Source: Diogma glabrata
Taxonomy: Eukaryota; Arthropoda; Insecta; Diptera; Cylindrotomidae
Length of the DNA stretch: 64,000 bases
Direction of reading: 5' to 3'
Assembly: GCA_963693315.1 (NCBI GenBank)
Contig: CAVNZG010001019.1
Span: 40,076-104,075 of the forward strand
Shown: piece by piece, positions 12,663 through 23,690 of the stretch
Layout: each line of letters starts with the position of its first letter
Numbering within the stretch: position 1 is the stretch's first letter
The notes under the pieces: generated by a model
What the model was told of the DNA's origin: nothing
What the model saw: the letters and a program-made list of their open reading frames with translations, nothing else
Database searches by the model: none
Position numbers and translations under genes: made by a program

Positions 12663-13411
12663 TTACCTTTTAAATAAAGCTACCAGCTTTTCATCGTTCC
12701 AAATATGAACATTTTTTAATATGAAGTAAGTTGTTCTTGTTGTAGCGACGAGTGTGGTGCTAATCCTCCGGTCCATGTCCAGGTTGAGGAACTCTGCTAG
12801 TGCCCTTGGGCGGTACCATAAATCTTCCTTCGTCAGGTTGGTAGAATTTTCAGGACATTTGGACACGTGAAAGTGGTCTACATCGTTCGGTGTGCCCTCG
12901 CATGCGGGACAGTAGTTGTTTAGGATGCGTAGGCATGACCAACCGGAACTTAGTTGAGCTAGGGATGGATCAGGGATGGATCTGGTACTACGGGTAGTTT
13001 AACCTCTTCGGTAGCGACTGTTGGTACAAGAATGTTACCCTTTGTGATAGACCAATATATATTGTTTTGTTGGCATTTCATTATGTTCACGGATCGGCAA
13101 TATGTTACGTTCCTCGTGCAAGTGATCTCGGTGGGTCATCAAATGACATCCGGTTGCGGATCGCAGAGCTGCGTTTTGTGATGTTTGTTTGTACATTTTT
13201 CAGTGAGAGTCAGCAACTTGGGGTGTCCATATGGGTGCAGCGTAGTTTATAATAGGTTGGCCTATTATTTTATATGTTGTAATTATTGTATTTTTATCCT
13301 TGCCAAATGTAATTATTACACCCGCTAGTGATTTCAATGTATTATTTCTGTTTTTAACGAAAGTTTCAATTTTCTTGTGTTGAACCAATCATTGAGAATG
13401 TTAAGGTAGTC
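12663..13411 (-). pseudogene. LINE ORF2, C-terminal part (second half of a split LINE)
   Basis: On the minus strand the frame from 13411 reads DYLNILNDWFNTRKLKL, then TYKIIGQPIINYAAPIWTPQ and finally a cysteine/histidine box (CPACEGTPNDVDHFHVSKCP) with LTKEDLW.RPRALAEFLNL. These are the thumb and C-terminal zinc motif of a LOA/jockey-type non-LTR element. Frameshifts and stops are present. The preceding part of the same protein lies at 21839-22075, the two being separated by an 8.4-kb insertion. Confidence 0.8.
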
Positions 13412-13429
13412 GTTGTAAAAAAAGTGATA

Positions 13430-13620
13430 GATAAACGATAGAAATCGTTTATCGTTCTGAATCGTTTTCAATGGGACATTTCACATTATTTTATTTTCTG
13501 TGGATTCCTATCCGTTTTAATCGTTTATTATCAAAAAAGTCTAATTTTGGTGCATTTTGGTGCAATATCCTATCGTTTTGAATCGTTTTCAATGGGGTAT
13601 TTCAATTTATTTTATTTCTT
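13430..13620. repeat. Subterminal satellite-like repeats, left end
   Basis: About two copies of a ~105-bp unit containing ATCGTTTTGAATCGTTTTCAA, then a TTTCACATTATTTTATTT stretch and CCTATCCGTTTTAATCG. Confidence 0.75.
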
Positions 13621-14109
13621 CGGTCTGAAAGATCTAAGTATTACATTCTCGAGCCAAAAGTGAAATTCTTACTCCCCCTTTTGTTGGAATTTCTCGACGT
13701 TTTAGGACCTACTGATTCTAAAAAGCAAAAAAAATGTATGTATGTCTGCCGGCCAGCCGTCACAACCGACGAAATCTAGAAAAACGCTGGAGGGATTTCA
13801 AAATTTTTTTCTAAAAATAGGTATACTCGGTAAGAACCAAAAGGACGATGTGTTCGATAGTTGTCCCGGTCCCGGAAGTGTGTCAAAAAAATCGTCATGT
13901 GTGTCAAAACAAGGAAATTTGCATATTTTTGACTTAACGTTCATTTTAAGTGATTACGAGTAGGAACATTGAATTTGGAGAAATCTTGATGGTCGGGATT
14001 GGTATGTGAGACCAAAATCTAGATTATTATATAATTAGTTTGTCAAAAAAATGTCAAAAAATTTTGCACAATTTTTTGGAAAAAAATGAAATGAATTATT
14101 TGTATGACA

Positions 14110-14470
14110 TGAAATTTAATTGAAATGGAAATGGACGGACATGGAAATTTTTTGATTTTGTTATAATTTTTTAAATATTTTTGGAATTTCAAAACAAGTT
14201 TTTGTTTTTGATTTTGTTATTATTTTTGCAATATTTTTAGAATTTCGAAAAAGTTTCAATTTTTGAATTTGTGATTTAAAAATTTTTGCAATAATTTTAG
14301 AATTTTGAAAAAAGTTTTAATTTTTGATTTTGTAAGAATTTTCGGAATATTTTTAGAATTTTGAAAAAGTTTAAATGTTTGATTTTATTCTAATTTTTGG
14401 CATTTTGAAAAAAGTTTGTAAATTTGAGTTTGTAATAATTTTTGGAATATTTTAGGAATTTTGAAAAAAG
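14110..14470. repeat. Degenerate minisatellite of TTTTTGATTTTG...AATTTTGAAAAAAG
   Basis: Units of roughly 50-60 bases alternate TTGATTTTGTTATAATTTTTG with AATTTTGAAAAAAGTTT. The same array resumes after the palindrome (15900-16180) and occurs in copy B (17590-18240). Confidence 0.8.
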
Positions 14471-14890
14471 TATGAATTCATATTATAAACTTGTTTAGCC
14501 GGGTTAAAAATTTTATATTTTATTATTTTGTTTTTCCTCAATTTACCCCGTTTAATTGAATATAATTTTTATTATTAAATCTATATATTTCGGGCTAGGC
14601 CCATCTTCAGGATTATTAATAAAAATAATAAAAAATTATATCAACAATAAGAAAAATAAAGTTTTTGACGTAAATTATATAAACAAAAAACGATATACAA
14701 TTTAACATGAGTTACTATGTTATAATTAACTTAAAAAATGGTAATCAAGTGAAAAGCTTAAAGTTACTTTAAATTTTAGAACAATCGGATTAAATTAAAA
14801 TAATTATTCGAAAAATCCTTCTTATCACTTTTAAAATTACAAATTGTTTCCTCATTTTTTATGATTTGGCACACCTCGTGTATCTGTAAT

Positions 14891-15229
14891 TTAGTTTTTT
14901 CTTTCCTTAGCCAAAATTTGAACATCATCGAATTTAAATTCATGTTTATTTTCTATAGAATGTTTAGCAAGTGCAGAACAATTATTAGTAACTGAAGTTT
15001 TTTTAGAATCATATTTATGTTGATCCATACGAACACCTAATTTTTGAATTGTTTCACCAATATATGTTGTGTTACAGTTATTACAATCAACCTTATAAAC
15101 AACACCACTATGTTGTTCTTTAGGTATTTTTGATTTTGAATTTGTAAAACTATAACTATTTTTATTTTTAGGCCTCATAGCCATTTTAATATTAGGAACA
15201 AACTGTGAACAAGAGCGAGAAAATTTTTT
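14891..15229 (-). pseudogene. Penelope-like GIY-YIG endonuclease domain (minus copy)
   Basis: The minus-strand frame reads FSRSCSQFVPNIK then MAMRPKNKNSYSF and a GIY-YIG motif: GVVYKV..., a CNNC pair, TYIGET and GVRMDQHK. GIY-YIG nuclease fused after reverse transcriptase is typical of Penelope-like elements. Compared with the plus copy, two bases are missing near 14902, which shifts the frame and ends it early at LAKERKN. The upstream reverse transcriptase is absent. Confidence 0.85.
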
Positions 15230-15613
15230 CCTAAAAATAAAAATAGTTATAGTTTTACAAATTCAAAATCAAAAATACCTAAAGAACAACATAGTGGTGT
15301 TGTTTATAAGGTTGATTGTAATAACTGTAACACAACATATATTGGTGAAACAATTCAAAAATTAGGTGTTCGTATGGATCAACATAAATATGATTCTAAA
15401 AAAACTTCAGTTACTAATAATTGTTCTGCACTTGCTAAACATTCTATAGAAAATAAACATGAATTTAAATTCGATGATGTTCAAATTTTGGCTAAGGAAA
15501 GAAATAAAACTAAATTACAGATACACGAGGTGTGCCAAATCATAAAAAATGAGGAAACAATTTGTAATTTTAAAAGTGATAAGAAGGATTTTCGAATAAT
15601 TATTTCAATTTAA
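15209..15613 (+). pseudogene. Penelope-like GIY-YIG endonuclease domain (plus copy)
   Basis: Open from 15209 to the stop at 15613 without the indel seen in the minus copy. It contains the same GVVYKV, CNNC, TYIGET and MDQHKYDSKK elements and then a C-terminal tail (LQIHEVCQIIKNEET...DFRIIISI). It is 5' truncated at about 15230, so there is no native start and no reverse transcriptase. Confidence 0.85.
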
Positions 15614-16762
15614 TCCGATTGTTCTAAAATTTAAAGTAACTTTAAGCTTTTCACTTGATTACCATTTTTTAAGTTAATTATAACATAGTAACTCATGTTA
15701 AATTGTATATCGTTTTTTGTTTATATAATTTACGTCAAAAACTTTATTTTCTTATTGTTGATATAATTTTTTATTATTTTTATTAATAATCCTGAAGATG
15801 GGCCTAGCCCGAAATATATAGATTTAATAATAAAAATTATATTCAATTAAACGGGGTAAATTGAGGAAAAACAAAATAATAAAATATAAAGTATGAATTG
15901 TTGCTATAAATTTTTGCAATATTTTTAAAATTTTAAAAAAATTTAAATTTTTGATTTTATTATGATTTTTGGAATTTTGAAAAAAAAAATTGTATTTTTG
16001 ATTTTGTTATAATTTTTGCATTATTTTTAGGATTTTGAAAAAGTTTCAATCTTTGATTTTGTGATAATTTTGGAATGTTATAAGAACTTTAAATAAAATT
16101 TAAAATTTTTGATTTTTTAGAGTATTTTTGGAATTTTGAAAGAAATATGAATTTTGATTTTGTAATATTTTCTTAAAACGCTAAATGAAGAGGTTTTTGA
16201 GTAGTTTTCTGGGTGTACCATCTTTTCACTTTTCAAGTTATGTATATTTTTTTTTAATCTGTTATAATTTATGATCTGCTATAATTTTTCGGCAACGTAT
16301 TAATATTTCGTGTTTGTTTTGCAATAAATTTCTAAACAGAGATAAAAAAATACATGTACTTTAACAAAGAGTTTTATGTTTGATATACATCGCTGACCAA
16401 AACTAAAAACAATGTCATCATAAAAGTTTTTTGCCGAAAATTATATCAAAATCCTTAACGCAGACCAAAGTTTTAATACCTCAGAGCTGTCAAATTTCAG
16501 CCCTTTCATATTTTTAATACTGCTTTCCACAAAATTTTTATTTATTTTCTGTTAATTTGTACTATGCAACTTTTCTTTTATTGTTACTTCTGACAATGAT
16601 AATATGGACGCAGTTGGTCGATCATTGGAAGTGCATACTTCTGAATCTTAGCTTTCGAGATCAGATCAATCATTTGAAGCAAAACGTTCAATCAACTCAA
16701 CAATTTTTTTTATCAATGGTTTTTTTATTTTATTAAATATCTCAGAGCATACATTGCATATT

Positions 16763-18560
16763 ACTTCGGTCTGAAAGACCTAAGTATTACATTCATGAGC
16801 CAAAAGTGAAATTCTTACCCCCACTTTTTTGGCATTTCTCGATGTTTTAGGACCTACTGATTCCAAAAAAGCGAAAAAAAATGTATGTCTGCCGACCGTC
16901 ACAACCGACAAAATATAGAAAACAGCTGAACGGATTTTAAAAATTTTGATTTCTAAAAATAGGTACATTTAATGGTAAGAGCCGAAAGGACGATGTGTTC
17001 GATAACTGTACCGGCAGTGTGTCAAAAAAATCGTCAAGTGTGTCAAAACAAGGGAATATGCATATTTTTTGCTTAAAAAACGTTCATTTTAAGTGATAAT
17101 GGGTAGGAACAAATAATGTCGAAAAATATTGATGGTCGGTATTTGTGTGTGAGATCAAAAACTAGATTATTGCGTTAGAAGTTTGTCAAAAACATGTTGT
17201 CAAGTGTGCCAAAAGAAAGATTTTTATTTATTATTTTACCCAATTTTTTGGAAAAACATAAAATTAATTATTTGTATGACATGAAAAATTTATTATTATT
17301 GAGAATTATGGCATTATAAGTTTGTCAAAAAATAATGTCAAGTGTATCAAAAGAATGATTTTCATTTATTTTTTTAGAAAAAATAAAATTAGTTATTTGT
17401 ATGAAGTGAAATGTATAATGAACATGAAATTATTATTATTGAGAATATTATTGCATTATAAGTTTGTCAAAAAATATTGTCAAGTGTGTCAAAAAAATGA
17501 TTTCATTTATTTTTTTAGCCAATTTTTTGGAAAAAAAATTTAGCTGTTTGTATGGTAAATATAATTGAACATGAAATTGGACATGAACATTTTTGAATTT
17601 GTTATAATTTTTTAAATATTTTTGGAATTTTGAAAAAAGTTTGAATTTTTGATTTTGTAATAATTTTTGCAATATTTTTAGAATTTTGGAAAAAGCTTCA
17701 ATTTTTGATTTTGTTATAATTTTTGCAATATTTTTAGAATTTTGAAAAAAAAAATTTGTGAATTTTATATATATTTTTAGAATTTTCAAAAAAAAGTTTC
17801 AATTTTTGATTTTGTAAGAATTTTTGGAATATTTTTAGAATTTTGAAAAATTTTAAAATTTTGATTTTGTAATAATTTTTATAATTTTGGAAAAAGTTTA
17901 AATTTTTGATATTGTTATAATTCTTGCAACATTTTAGAATTTTAGAAAAAATTTGAATTTTTGAATTTTTAAGAATTTTTGGAATATTATTAGAATTTAG
18001 AAAAAGTTTAAATATTTGATTTTATTCTAATTTTTGGAATATTTTTGGAATTTTGAAAGAGTTACAATTTTTGATTTTGTTATAGTTTTTGGAATATTTT
18101 TAGAATTTTTGAAAAAAGTTTTAATCTTTGATTTTGTAATAATTTTTGGAATATTATTAGAATTTTGTTTGAAAAAGTTTGAATTTTTGATTTGATTTAA
18201 TTTTTACAATATTTTTGGAATTTTGAAAGAAATATGAATTTGTGATTTTGAAATATTTTCTCGAAACGCTAAATGGAGAGGTTTTTGAGTAGTTTGCTGA
18301 TTGTATCATCTTTTCACTAAATTATGTTAATTTATGATCTGTTATAATTTTACGGTACGGTATTGATGTTTCGTGTTAGTTTTGTAATTACTTTTCTAAA
18401 CAGAGATAAAAAAATACATGTACTTTAACAAAGAGTTTTATGTTTGATATACATCGCTGACCAAAACTAAAAACAATGTCATCATAAAAGTGTTTTGCCG
18501 AAAACTATATAAAAATCCTTAACCTAGACCGAAGTCTTGATATTTCAGAGCTGTAAGATT
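16763..18560. repeat. Tandem duplication within the 8.4-kb transposon, copy B
   Basis: Matches copy A (13620-16510) without the Penelope insertion. It is diverged by many substitutions and small indels, so the duplication is old. It includes the 17590-18240 minisatellite. Confidence 0.8.
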
Positions 18561-18579
18561 TCAGCCCCTTCATATTTTT

Positions 18580-19200
18580 CTGTTAATTCCTATCCGTTTT
18601 AATCGTTTCTTATCGTAAAAGTCGAATTTTGGTGCACTTACCTATCGTTTTGAATCGTTTTCAATGAGTTATGTCACATTATTTTACTTTCTATTAATCC
18701 CTATCCGTTTTAATCGTTTCGTAACCGAAAGCCGAGTTTTAGTGCAATATCCTATCGTTTTGAATCGTTTTCAATGGGTTATGTCACATTATTTTATTTT
18801 CTGTTAATTCCTATCCGTTTTAATCGTTTCTTATCGTAAAAGCCGAGTTTTAGTGCAATATCCTATCGTTTTGAATCGTTTTCAATGGGTTATGTCACAT
18901 TATTTTATTTTCTGTCAATTCCTATCCGTTTTAATCGTAAAAGTCGAATTTTGGTGTATATACCTTACCTATCGTTTTGAATCGTTTTCAATAGGAAATT
19001 TTACTTTCTATATTAATCCCTGTCCGTTTTGATCGTTTCTTATCGTAAAAGCCAAATTTTAGTGCAATATCCTATCGTTTTGAATCGTTTGAATAGGAAT
19101 TTCACATTATTTTATTTTGTTCCAATGTAATGTAATGCATTTCCTATCGTAAAAACCAAATTTTGGTAGATTAACCTATCGTTTTGAATCGTATATCGTG
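18580..19200. repeat. Satellite-like tandem repeats, unit about 103-111 bp, about six copies
   Basis: CCTATCGTTTTGAATCG recurs at 18641, 18751, 18862, about 18967, 19071 and 19172. Each unit also has TATCCGTTTTAATCGTTTC and a TTATCGTAAAAGCC-type motif. Confidence 0.9.
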
Positions 19201-19211
19201 TACAGAAAAGT

Positions 19212-20235
19212 AAATGGAAAGCAGCTGAATGGTTATCATAGACTTTGTACTATAGTTTTCCGTGTTTGAAAGGTTAGCTTTAGTCTTTATCTTTATGATC
19301 GTTTAAATCTATTTGTACTGTTGATACGCAGTCTTTACTGTTACAAGATAATATTTCTCAAACCGCTTTGATTCAATGCGAATTGAATATTTATCAATTT
19401 GTGGCAGAAACTCAATTAAAGAACGATGATACTGTAGCAAAGCAACATTTAACTTGCATAGTGCTATTCATTTATGTGAATCTGTACGCCGATTTGGTCC
19501 CTTATGGGCAACATCCGCATTTCCTTATGAAAGTAATATTTTTAAGTTAAAGAAATTAATCAAAAGTCCAAAAATCCAGATGTTTAAATAGTAGAAAACT
19601 TATTAAAGCAGTTGAATTTTAATAGTTATATGGAGAACTCTTCAAACTCAGAAATATGCTATTATTTTATAAATCTCTTTTTGATCGTGTTTCGTTAAAA
19701 CTGAATTTTAAAAAAACCATAAATGGAGTAATACTTTTAGGAACAGGACTTGGCTAGTTTGTTCAAAGAGATGACACCAGCAGCCAAATTCTGTAATTGT
19801 GAAGCGGCGAAGTGAGAAGTTTTTAATGAAAAGAAGGGAATACATTTTTAACACTTCACCGCTTTACAGTTACAGAATTTGGCTGCAGGACCTATATTTG
19901 AAAGATGCATTTTTGCAGGAACAGTTCTTCATACCAATGAGTATAGTCAATCGATAAAAATGCATGATTCTATAGTACACTTAAAAAATACTGAAGTTAT
20001 TTTGAGAATTTCTGAATTTATTGTGATAAATGAGAACTGTTACGTTTTGGGTACCAAGCTGAAAACAGAAACATTTGTTTTTGAGAATTTGACAATACAT
20101 CATATTTTAGAAATTAAAAAGTTAAGCGAATTACAATTCGTACAAATCGAAGAAATATATAAAAAGCTCATAAAAATAATCAGTGATGATAAGATATATT
20201 TAAATAAAATGTCGGTTAATAATGATACATGCTGA
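19212..20235 (+). pseudogene. Decayed Tnp2/En-Spm-like transposase, C-terminal half
   Basis: Conceptual reading gives KWKAAEWLS(stop)TLYYSFPCLKG, then LLLQDNISQ...ELNIYQFVAETQ, then a shifted frame with ESVRRFGPLWATSAFPYESN and KLKKLIKSP, then PIFERCIFAGTVLHTNEYSQS to the stop at 20235. The order matches the transposase at 51456-53546 (LLYSGPFVLK, ADKILKQFV, QFGSLDKFSAFPFES). Several stops and frameshifts plus a 105-bp MITE at 19781-19885 interrupt it. The apparent start Met-Ala-Ala-Gly at 19879 is made by the MITE and is not real. No catalytic N-terminal half is seen upstream. Confidence 0.7.
19781..19885. mobile_element. 105-bp MITE inside the transposase relic
   Basis: Ends are CAGCCAAATTCTGTAA and its complement TTACAGAATTTGGCTG, with CAG duplicated on both sides (19778-19780, 19886-19888). 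Removing it rejoins a continuous frame across T-P-G-P-I-F-E-R. Confidence 0.85.
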
Positions 20236-20579
20236 AATTTAAAACGATATAAAAAAAAACTCTATAATAAATCTATGTATCTATACTCTATGTATGTATG
20301 TACAATAAAAACGTAAAACAATAAAAATAATTTTAATAAAATTTTTAAAACCAAAATTAAAAATGCCTTGTTATTTTATTATTAAAATTGCCCGGATGAG
20401 GAACCGTAAGGTCAAAGTATTGAGCAGATATTTTGAAAATATCAATAGTCCATAATTAATTTTAAATTAGTAATCTAATAATTAATATTTTTCAATAGGA
20501 GTATAAATGAGTAATAATTGTAATTAAACTCTATGCACCAGTGTTGATAGAAAAAGATTACTACAAAAATCTAAAAAAA

Positions 20580-21790
20580 AATCGTCCTGGAAATTGAGAT
20601 GATGGGAAACGGATCAAAGCTTATTTGATTTTTATGAAAAAAAAAAAAAATCTCAATCGTAAATTTCAGATTCAACCCGATAGGAATCCGATGGCGGAAA
20701 AATACGATAGGTTACGATGGTGTTACATATGGAATGGAGGATAGAAAACGCTTAAAACATGTTCAATGTTTGAAAAATATTGCCAAAACATGTTATCCAA
20801 AAATTTCAATCGAAAACTTCAGATTCAGAACGATTAATAACGATAGAAATTGTATCGTAAAATACCCATTGAAACCAAATCTAAAATATCCCGTAGGTTA
20901 CGGTAGATTCCGATTGGTTTGTTTTTCTTGAAAAAATTTCAATCGTAAATTTGAGATTCAAACCGATAGGAATCGGTTGGCGGAAAAATATGATAGGTTA
21001 CGATTGGTTTTACATATGGAATGTACGATAGAACACGGTTAAAAACTTGTTCAGTTTTACCAAAAGAATTTGAATCAAAAACTTCAGATTCAGAACGATT
21101 AACAACGACAGAAATTCTATCGTAAAAAACCCATTGAAACCAAATCTGAAATATCCCATAGGTTACGGTTTGTTTTTCTTGAAAAAATTTCAATCGCAAA
21201 CTTCAGATTCAAGCCGATAGGAATCTGGTGGCGGAAAAGTACAATAGGTTACGATTGCGGTGCTACATATGGAATGTACGATAGAAAACTATTCAAAACT
21301 TGTTCAGTTTTACCAAAAAATTTCAACCGTGATCTTCAGATTTAAAATGATTAACTACGGTAGAAATTCTATCGTAAAAAAACCATTGAAACCAAAAAGT
21401 ACAAAATCCTATATAGATAACGATGGATTACGATTGGTTGATTTCTCCTGAAAACATCTCAATCGTAAATTTCAGATTCAGCCCGATAGAAATCTAATGA
21501 CGGGAAAATACGATAGGTTACGATTGTTGCTATATATGTAATGTCGGATAGAAAACGATTCAAAACTTTTTCAATTTCACCAAAAACAATTTCAATCGTG
21601 ATCTTCAGATTAAAAACGATTAATTACGATAGAAATTCTATCGTAGAAAAACCATTGAATCCGAATGCTGAAAAATCCTATAGGTTACGATAGATTACAG
21701 TGCGTTTTCTATCTGGCAGATAAAGTCTATGCGTTTAAAATGATTAAATCCGATAGAAACGGATAGCAAACGATAGAAAACTATATTCGT
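20580..21790. repeat. Right-end satellite-like tandem repeats, unit about 250-285 bp
   Basis: CAATCGTAAATTTCAGATTC-type starts recur near 20656, 20940, 21191 and 21460. Each unit contains ACGATAGGTTACGATTG, TACATATGGAATG and GATAGAAATTCTATCGTA. Motifs are the inverse of those in the left-end repeats. Confidence 0.85.
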
Positions 21791-21838
21791 TTTCAATCGT
21801 TTTCTATTCATTTCTTCCGATTTATTTAAAAGGGAGGT

Positions 21839-22075
21839 ATTTAGGATATTGTTGACTTGTTCCATGGTGTTTTCTGTTGCAAGCACCGTGCAGATTATTC
21901 CTTTTAGTAGGGCAGGTAAGCTGCTTAGATAAAGATTAAATAATAAAGGTGAGAGAACTCCACCTTGTTGAACTCGTTGTCTTAATATTCTCATCTTACA
22001 ATTACAGAACCCGACGTATGTTTGGCAACTTCTAAGATATTTGCACAACCAGCGCATATATGAAAATGCACTAGA
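21839..22075 (-). pseudogene. LINE reverse transcriptase, upstream half of the split LINE
   Basis: Reads RWLCKYLRSCQTYV, QRVQQGGVLSPLLFNLYLSS and VLATENTMEQVNNILN, the RT fingers/palm of a LOA/jockey-type LINE. The YADD segment between LLKGI and CTVLAT is missing, an internal deletion. Continues at 13411 after the 8.4-kb transposon. Confidence 0.8.
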
Positions 22076-22365
22076 GCATTTATAGTCGCTAACGTAAACT
22101 TAACGTTAACTTAACGTAAAGTTCATTTCATTTTATCTTAAAGATTTGGTTAAGGATTTTTTGCCGTTTATTATAAAAACTAAAGAATTTTAATTGAAAG
22201 TGTTCATAAAAATAAAATTTTTTTCATTAACACTAAGTTTACACTATGGTAGTATAATAGAATAATAGCAAATTGCTATTAAACTGTTACAGTGTAAATG
22301 GATAGAATAATACTTTTTTAATTTGACAGATAGTTATTTTATATTTTTCTTTTGATCGATAGTAG

Positions 22366-22797
22366 TAGTGTTCGGTCGTGCAATATCATAATAAATATCA
22401 CGATATTTTACGTCAAATCTTTCTTTTCTAACTTTACTTCGTTGAATATAATATTACGTCGAACCTTACCGAACAGTCAAAAGATAAAAAGATGGATTTA
22501 TACTTCAATCTTTATAGGTCACTTTTGCTTCAATTAATTTTATCACAAAAGATAATTTATCCCGTACGCCACAAAACCAATTTTATCAAGAATAGTTATC
22601 ATAAAAATGTGATAAAAAAACAAAACAAAATTAAAAGCGTTAAGAACCAAAATAAAATATTTTTATTATCACCTAAATTCAAAACTTTTTGACATTTAAA
22701 ACTGGCAAAAAATCTGATTCTTTTCGTGATAAATGGCTGCGTATAGTACTTCGAAAAATCATGATTTTTTTTATCACGTTGTCTCGACCGAACACTA
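22366..22797. mobile_element. MITE with TIR TAGTGTTCGGTCG
   Basis: TAGTGTTCGGTCG at the left and CGACCGAACACTA at the right, with a second inverted stretch just inside (ATATCACGAT / ATCATGAT). About 430 bp, no reading frame. Confidence 0.75.
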
Positions 22798-23345
22798 GGG
22801 GCCGATTGTATGAACAAGGATGGATAGAAAAAAATCCGAGGATAAAATTCTATCTTCATCCGAGGATTCTTTTTTTCGTCGATTGTATGAACATGGATAG
22901 ATTAATTTTTATTTTTGTTTTTATTGCAGTTTATAGCAGTGTAATTTTATAAGTGTCAATACTTTTTCTTTTACTTTGCTATTAAATAAATTTAATTATA
23001 AATTAAAAAACATTATTTCAAAATTGAAATTGAATATATTAAAATTATATTAAAAATATTATTTGTTTTACTATTAATTGATATTAAAAAACAAATTTTT
23101 GAAACGCAGAAATTTAAATTCAAAAATAACCACAAATTCAAAACAAAACTTTTCTGCTATGCGCATGTCAAGACAAAAAAAAACAAATAGTTTTATCCTT
23201 TGTTTTATAGAAGAAAAATAAAAGATAGATCAAAGGATAGATCAGCAATCCTCGTATAGATTTTTTAATCCATCCTGATTCATACAATACAAACGACGAT
23301 TAATCCGAGGATTTATCTTCTATCCGCATTCATACAATCGGCCGT
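22798..23345. mobile_element. MITE with TIR GGCCGATTGTATGAA
   Basis: GGGGCCGATTGTATGAACAA at the left and CATTCATACAATCGGCC at the right, followed inward by GGATAGA...ATCC motifs on both sides; TA flanks both ends. It begins where the previous MITE ends. Confidence 0.8.
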
Positions 23346-23690
23346 AGGAGTATTGTAGTATATTCCAAAAAATTGTAACCGTCAAAACGTAAAATGTAAT
23401 ACACAATTTCATGCGATTGTAAAAATGTGCAACATCAAAATCACTCAAAATTTACTTTTAATTTTAAATTAATATGAGTTTTATAATTTTTTGTTGAAAT
23501 ACTTTTCGATTGATAAGATTTTGTATTCAAATTTGAAATACGCCGTATTCTATCTGTCAATATTATTCTGAGCGTTTATACCACATGCTAGTATAATATT
23601 ATTTTGTGGTATAAACACCCAATGTATCGATAGTTTAATAGCAAAAAACTGTTATTCTATTAAACTATCGGTAGTATAAACTTATAGAGC

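Larger units (their letters stand above)
14480..15890. mobile_element. Head-to-head Penelope-like retroelement palindrome
   Basis: Two inverted copies with ~660-bp arms (about 14512-15172 and 15230-15890) and a 57-nt centre. Each arm carries a GIY-YIG endonuclease frame and ends in a shared tail with GGGCTAGGCCCATCTTCAGG. A 9-10-bp sequence, AGTATGAATT, borders both sides (14469-14478 and 15890-15899), as for a target duplication. The minus copy extends through the centre; the plus copy begins at CCTAAAAAT, so both are 5' truncated. Confidence 0.85.
13620..16510. repeat. Tandem duplication within the 8.4-kb transposon, copy A (copy B 16763-18560)
   Basis: Copy A and copy B both begin CTTCGGTCTGAAAG and end near TTTCAGAGCTG or its equivalent, and both contain the stretches AACAGAGATAAAAAAATACA and ACTTTAACAAAGAGTTTTAT. 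Copy A is longer because a 1.4-kb Penelope palindrome (14480-15890) sits in it. No intact gene is found in either copy. Confidence 0.8.
13412..21838. mobile_element. Tnp2/En-Spm-like DNA transposon relic, about 8.4 kb, inside a LINE
   Basis: Borders are set by continuity of the LINE protein: ...NNILN ends at about 21839 and DYLNILNDW starts at 13411. Both ends consist of repeated sequence built on ATCGTTTTGAATCG / CGATAGAAA motifs in opposite orientation (13430-13620 and 18580-19200 on the left side, 20580-21790 on the right). A decayed transposase lies at 19212-20235. A 3-bp duplication (GTT/ATT at the borders) is possible but has one mismatch, and the terminal inverted repeats are weak, so the class rests on the transposase relic. 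A Penelope palindrome and a small MITE are nested inside. Confidence 0.65.
22233..23686. mobile_element. Outer TIR element containing two adjoining MITEs
   Basis: Left CTAAGTTTACACTATGG and right CCGATAGTTTAATAG...CTTATAG are diverged inverted repeats sharing GTATAATAGAATAA-type motifs. No gene is seen. Two sharper MITEs (22366-22797 and 22798-23345) lie within it. Confidence 0.5.

Noticed and set aside
17322..17789. Lys/Asn/Phe-rich frames on both strands
   Set aside because: Low-complexity minisatellite sequence; no conserved feature.
22352..22952. Short frames on both strands
   Set aside because: They fall across two MITEs and have no domain or codon evidence.
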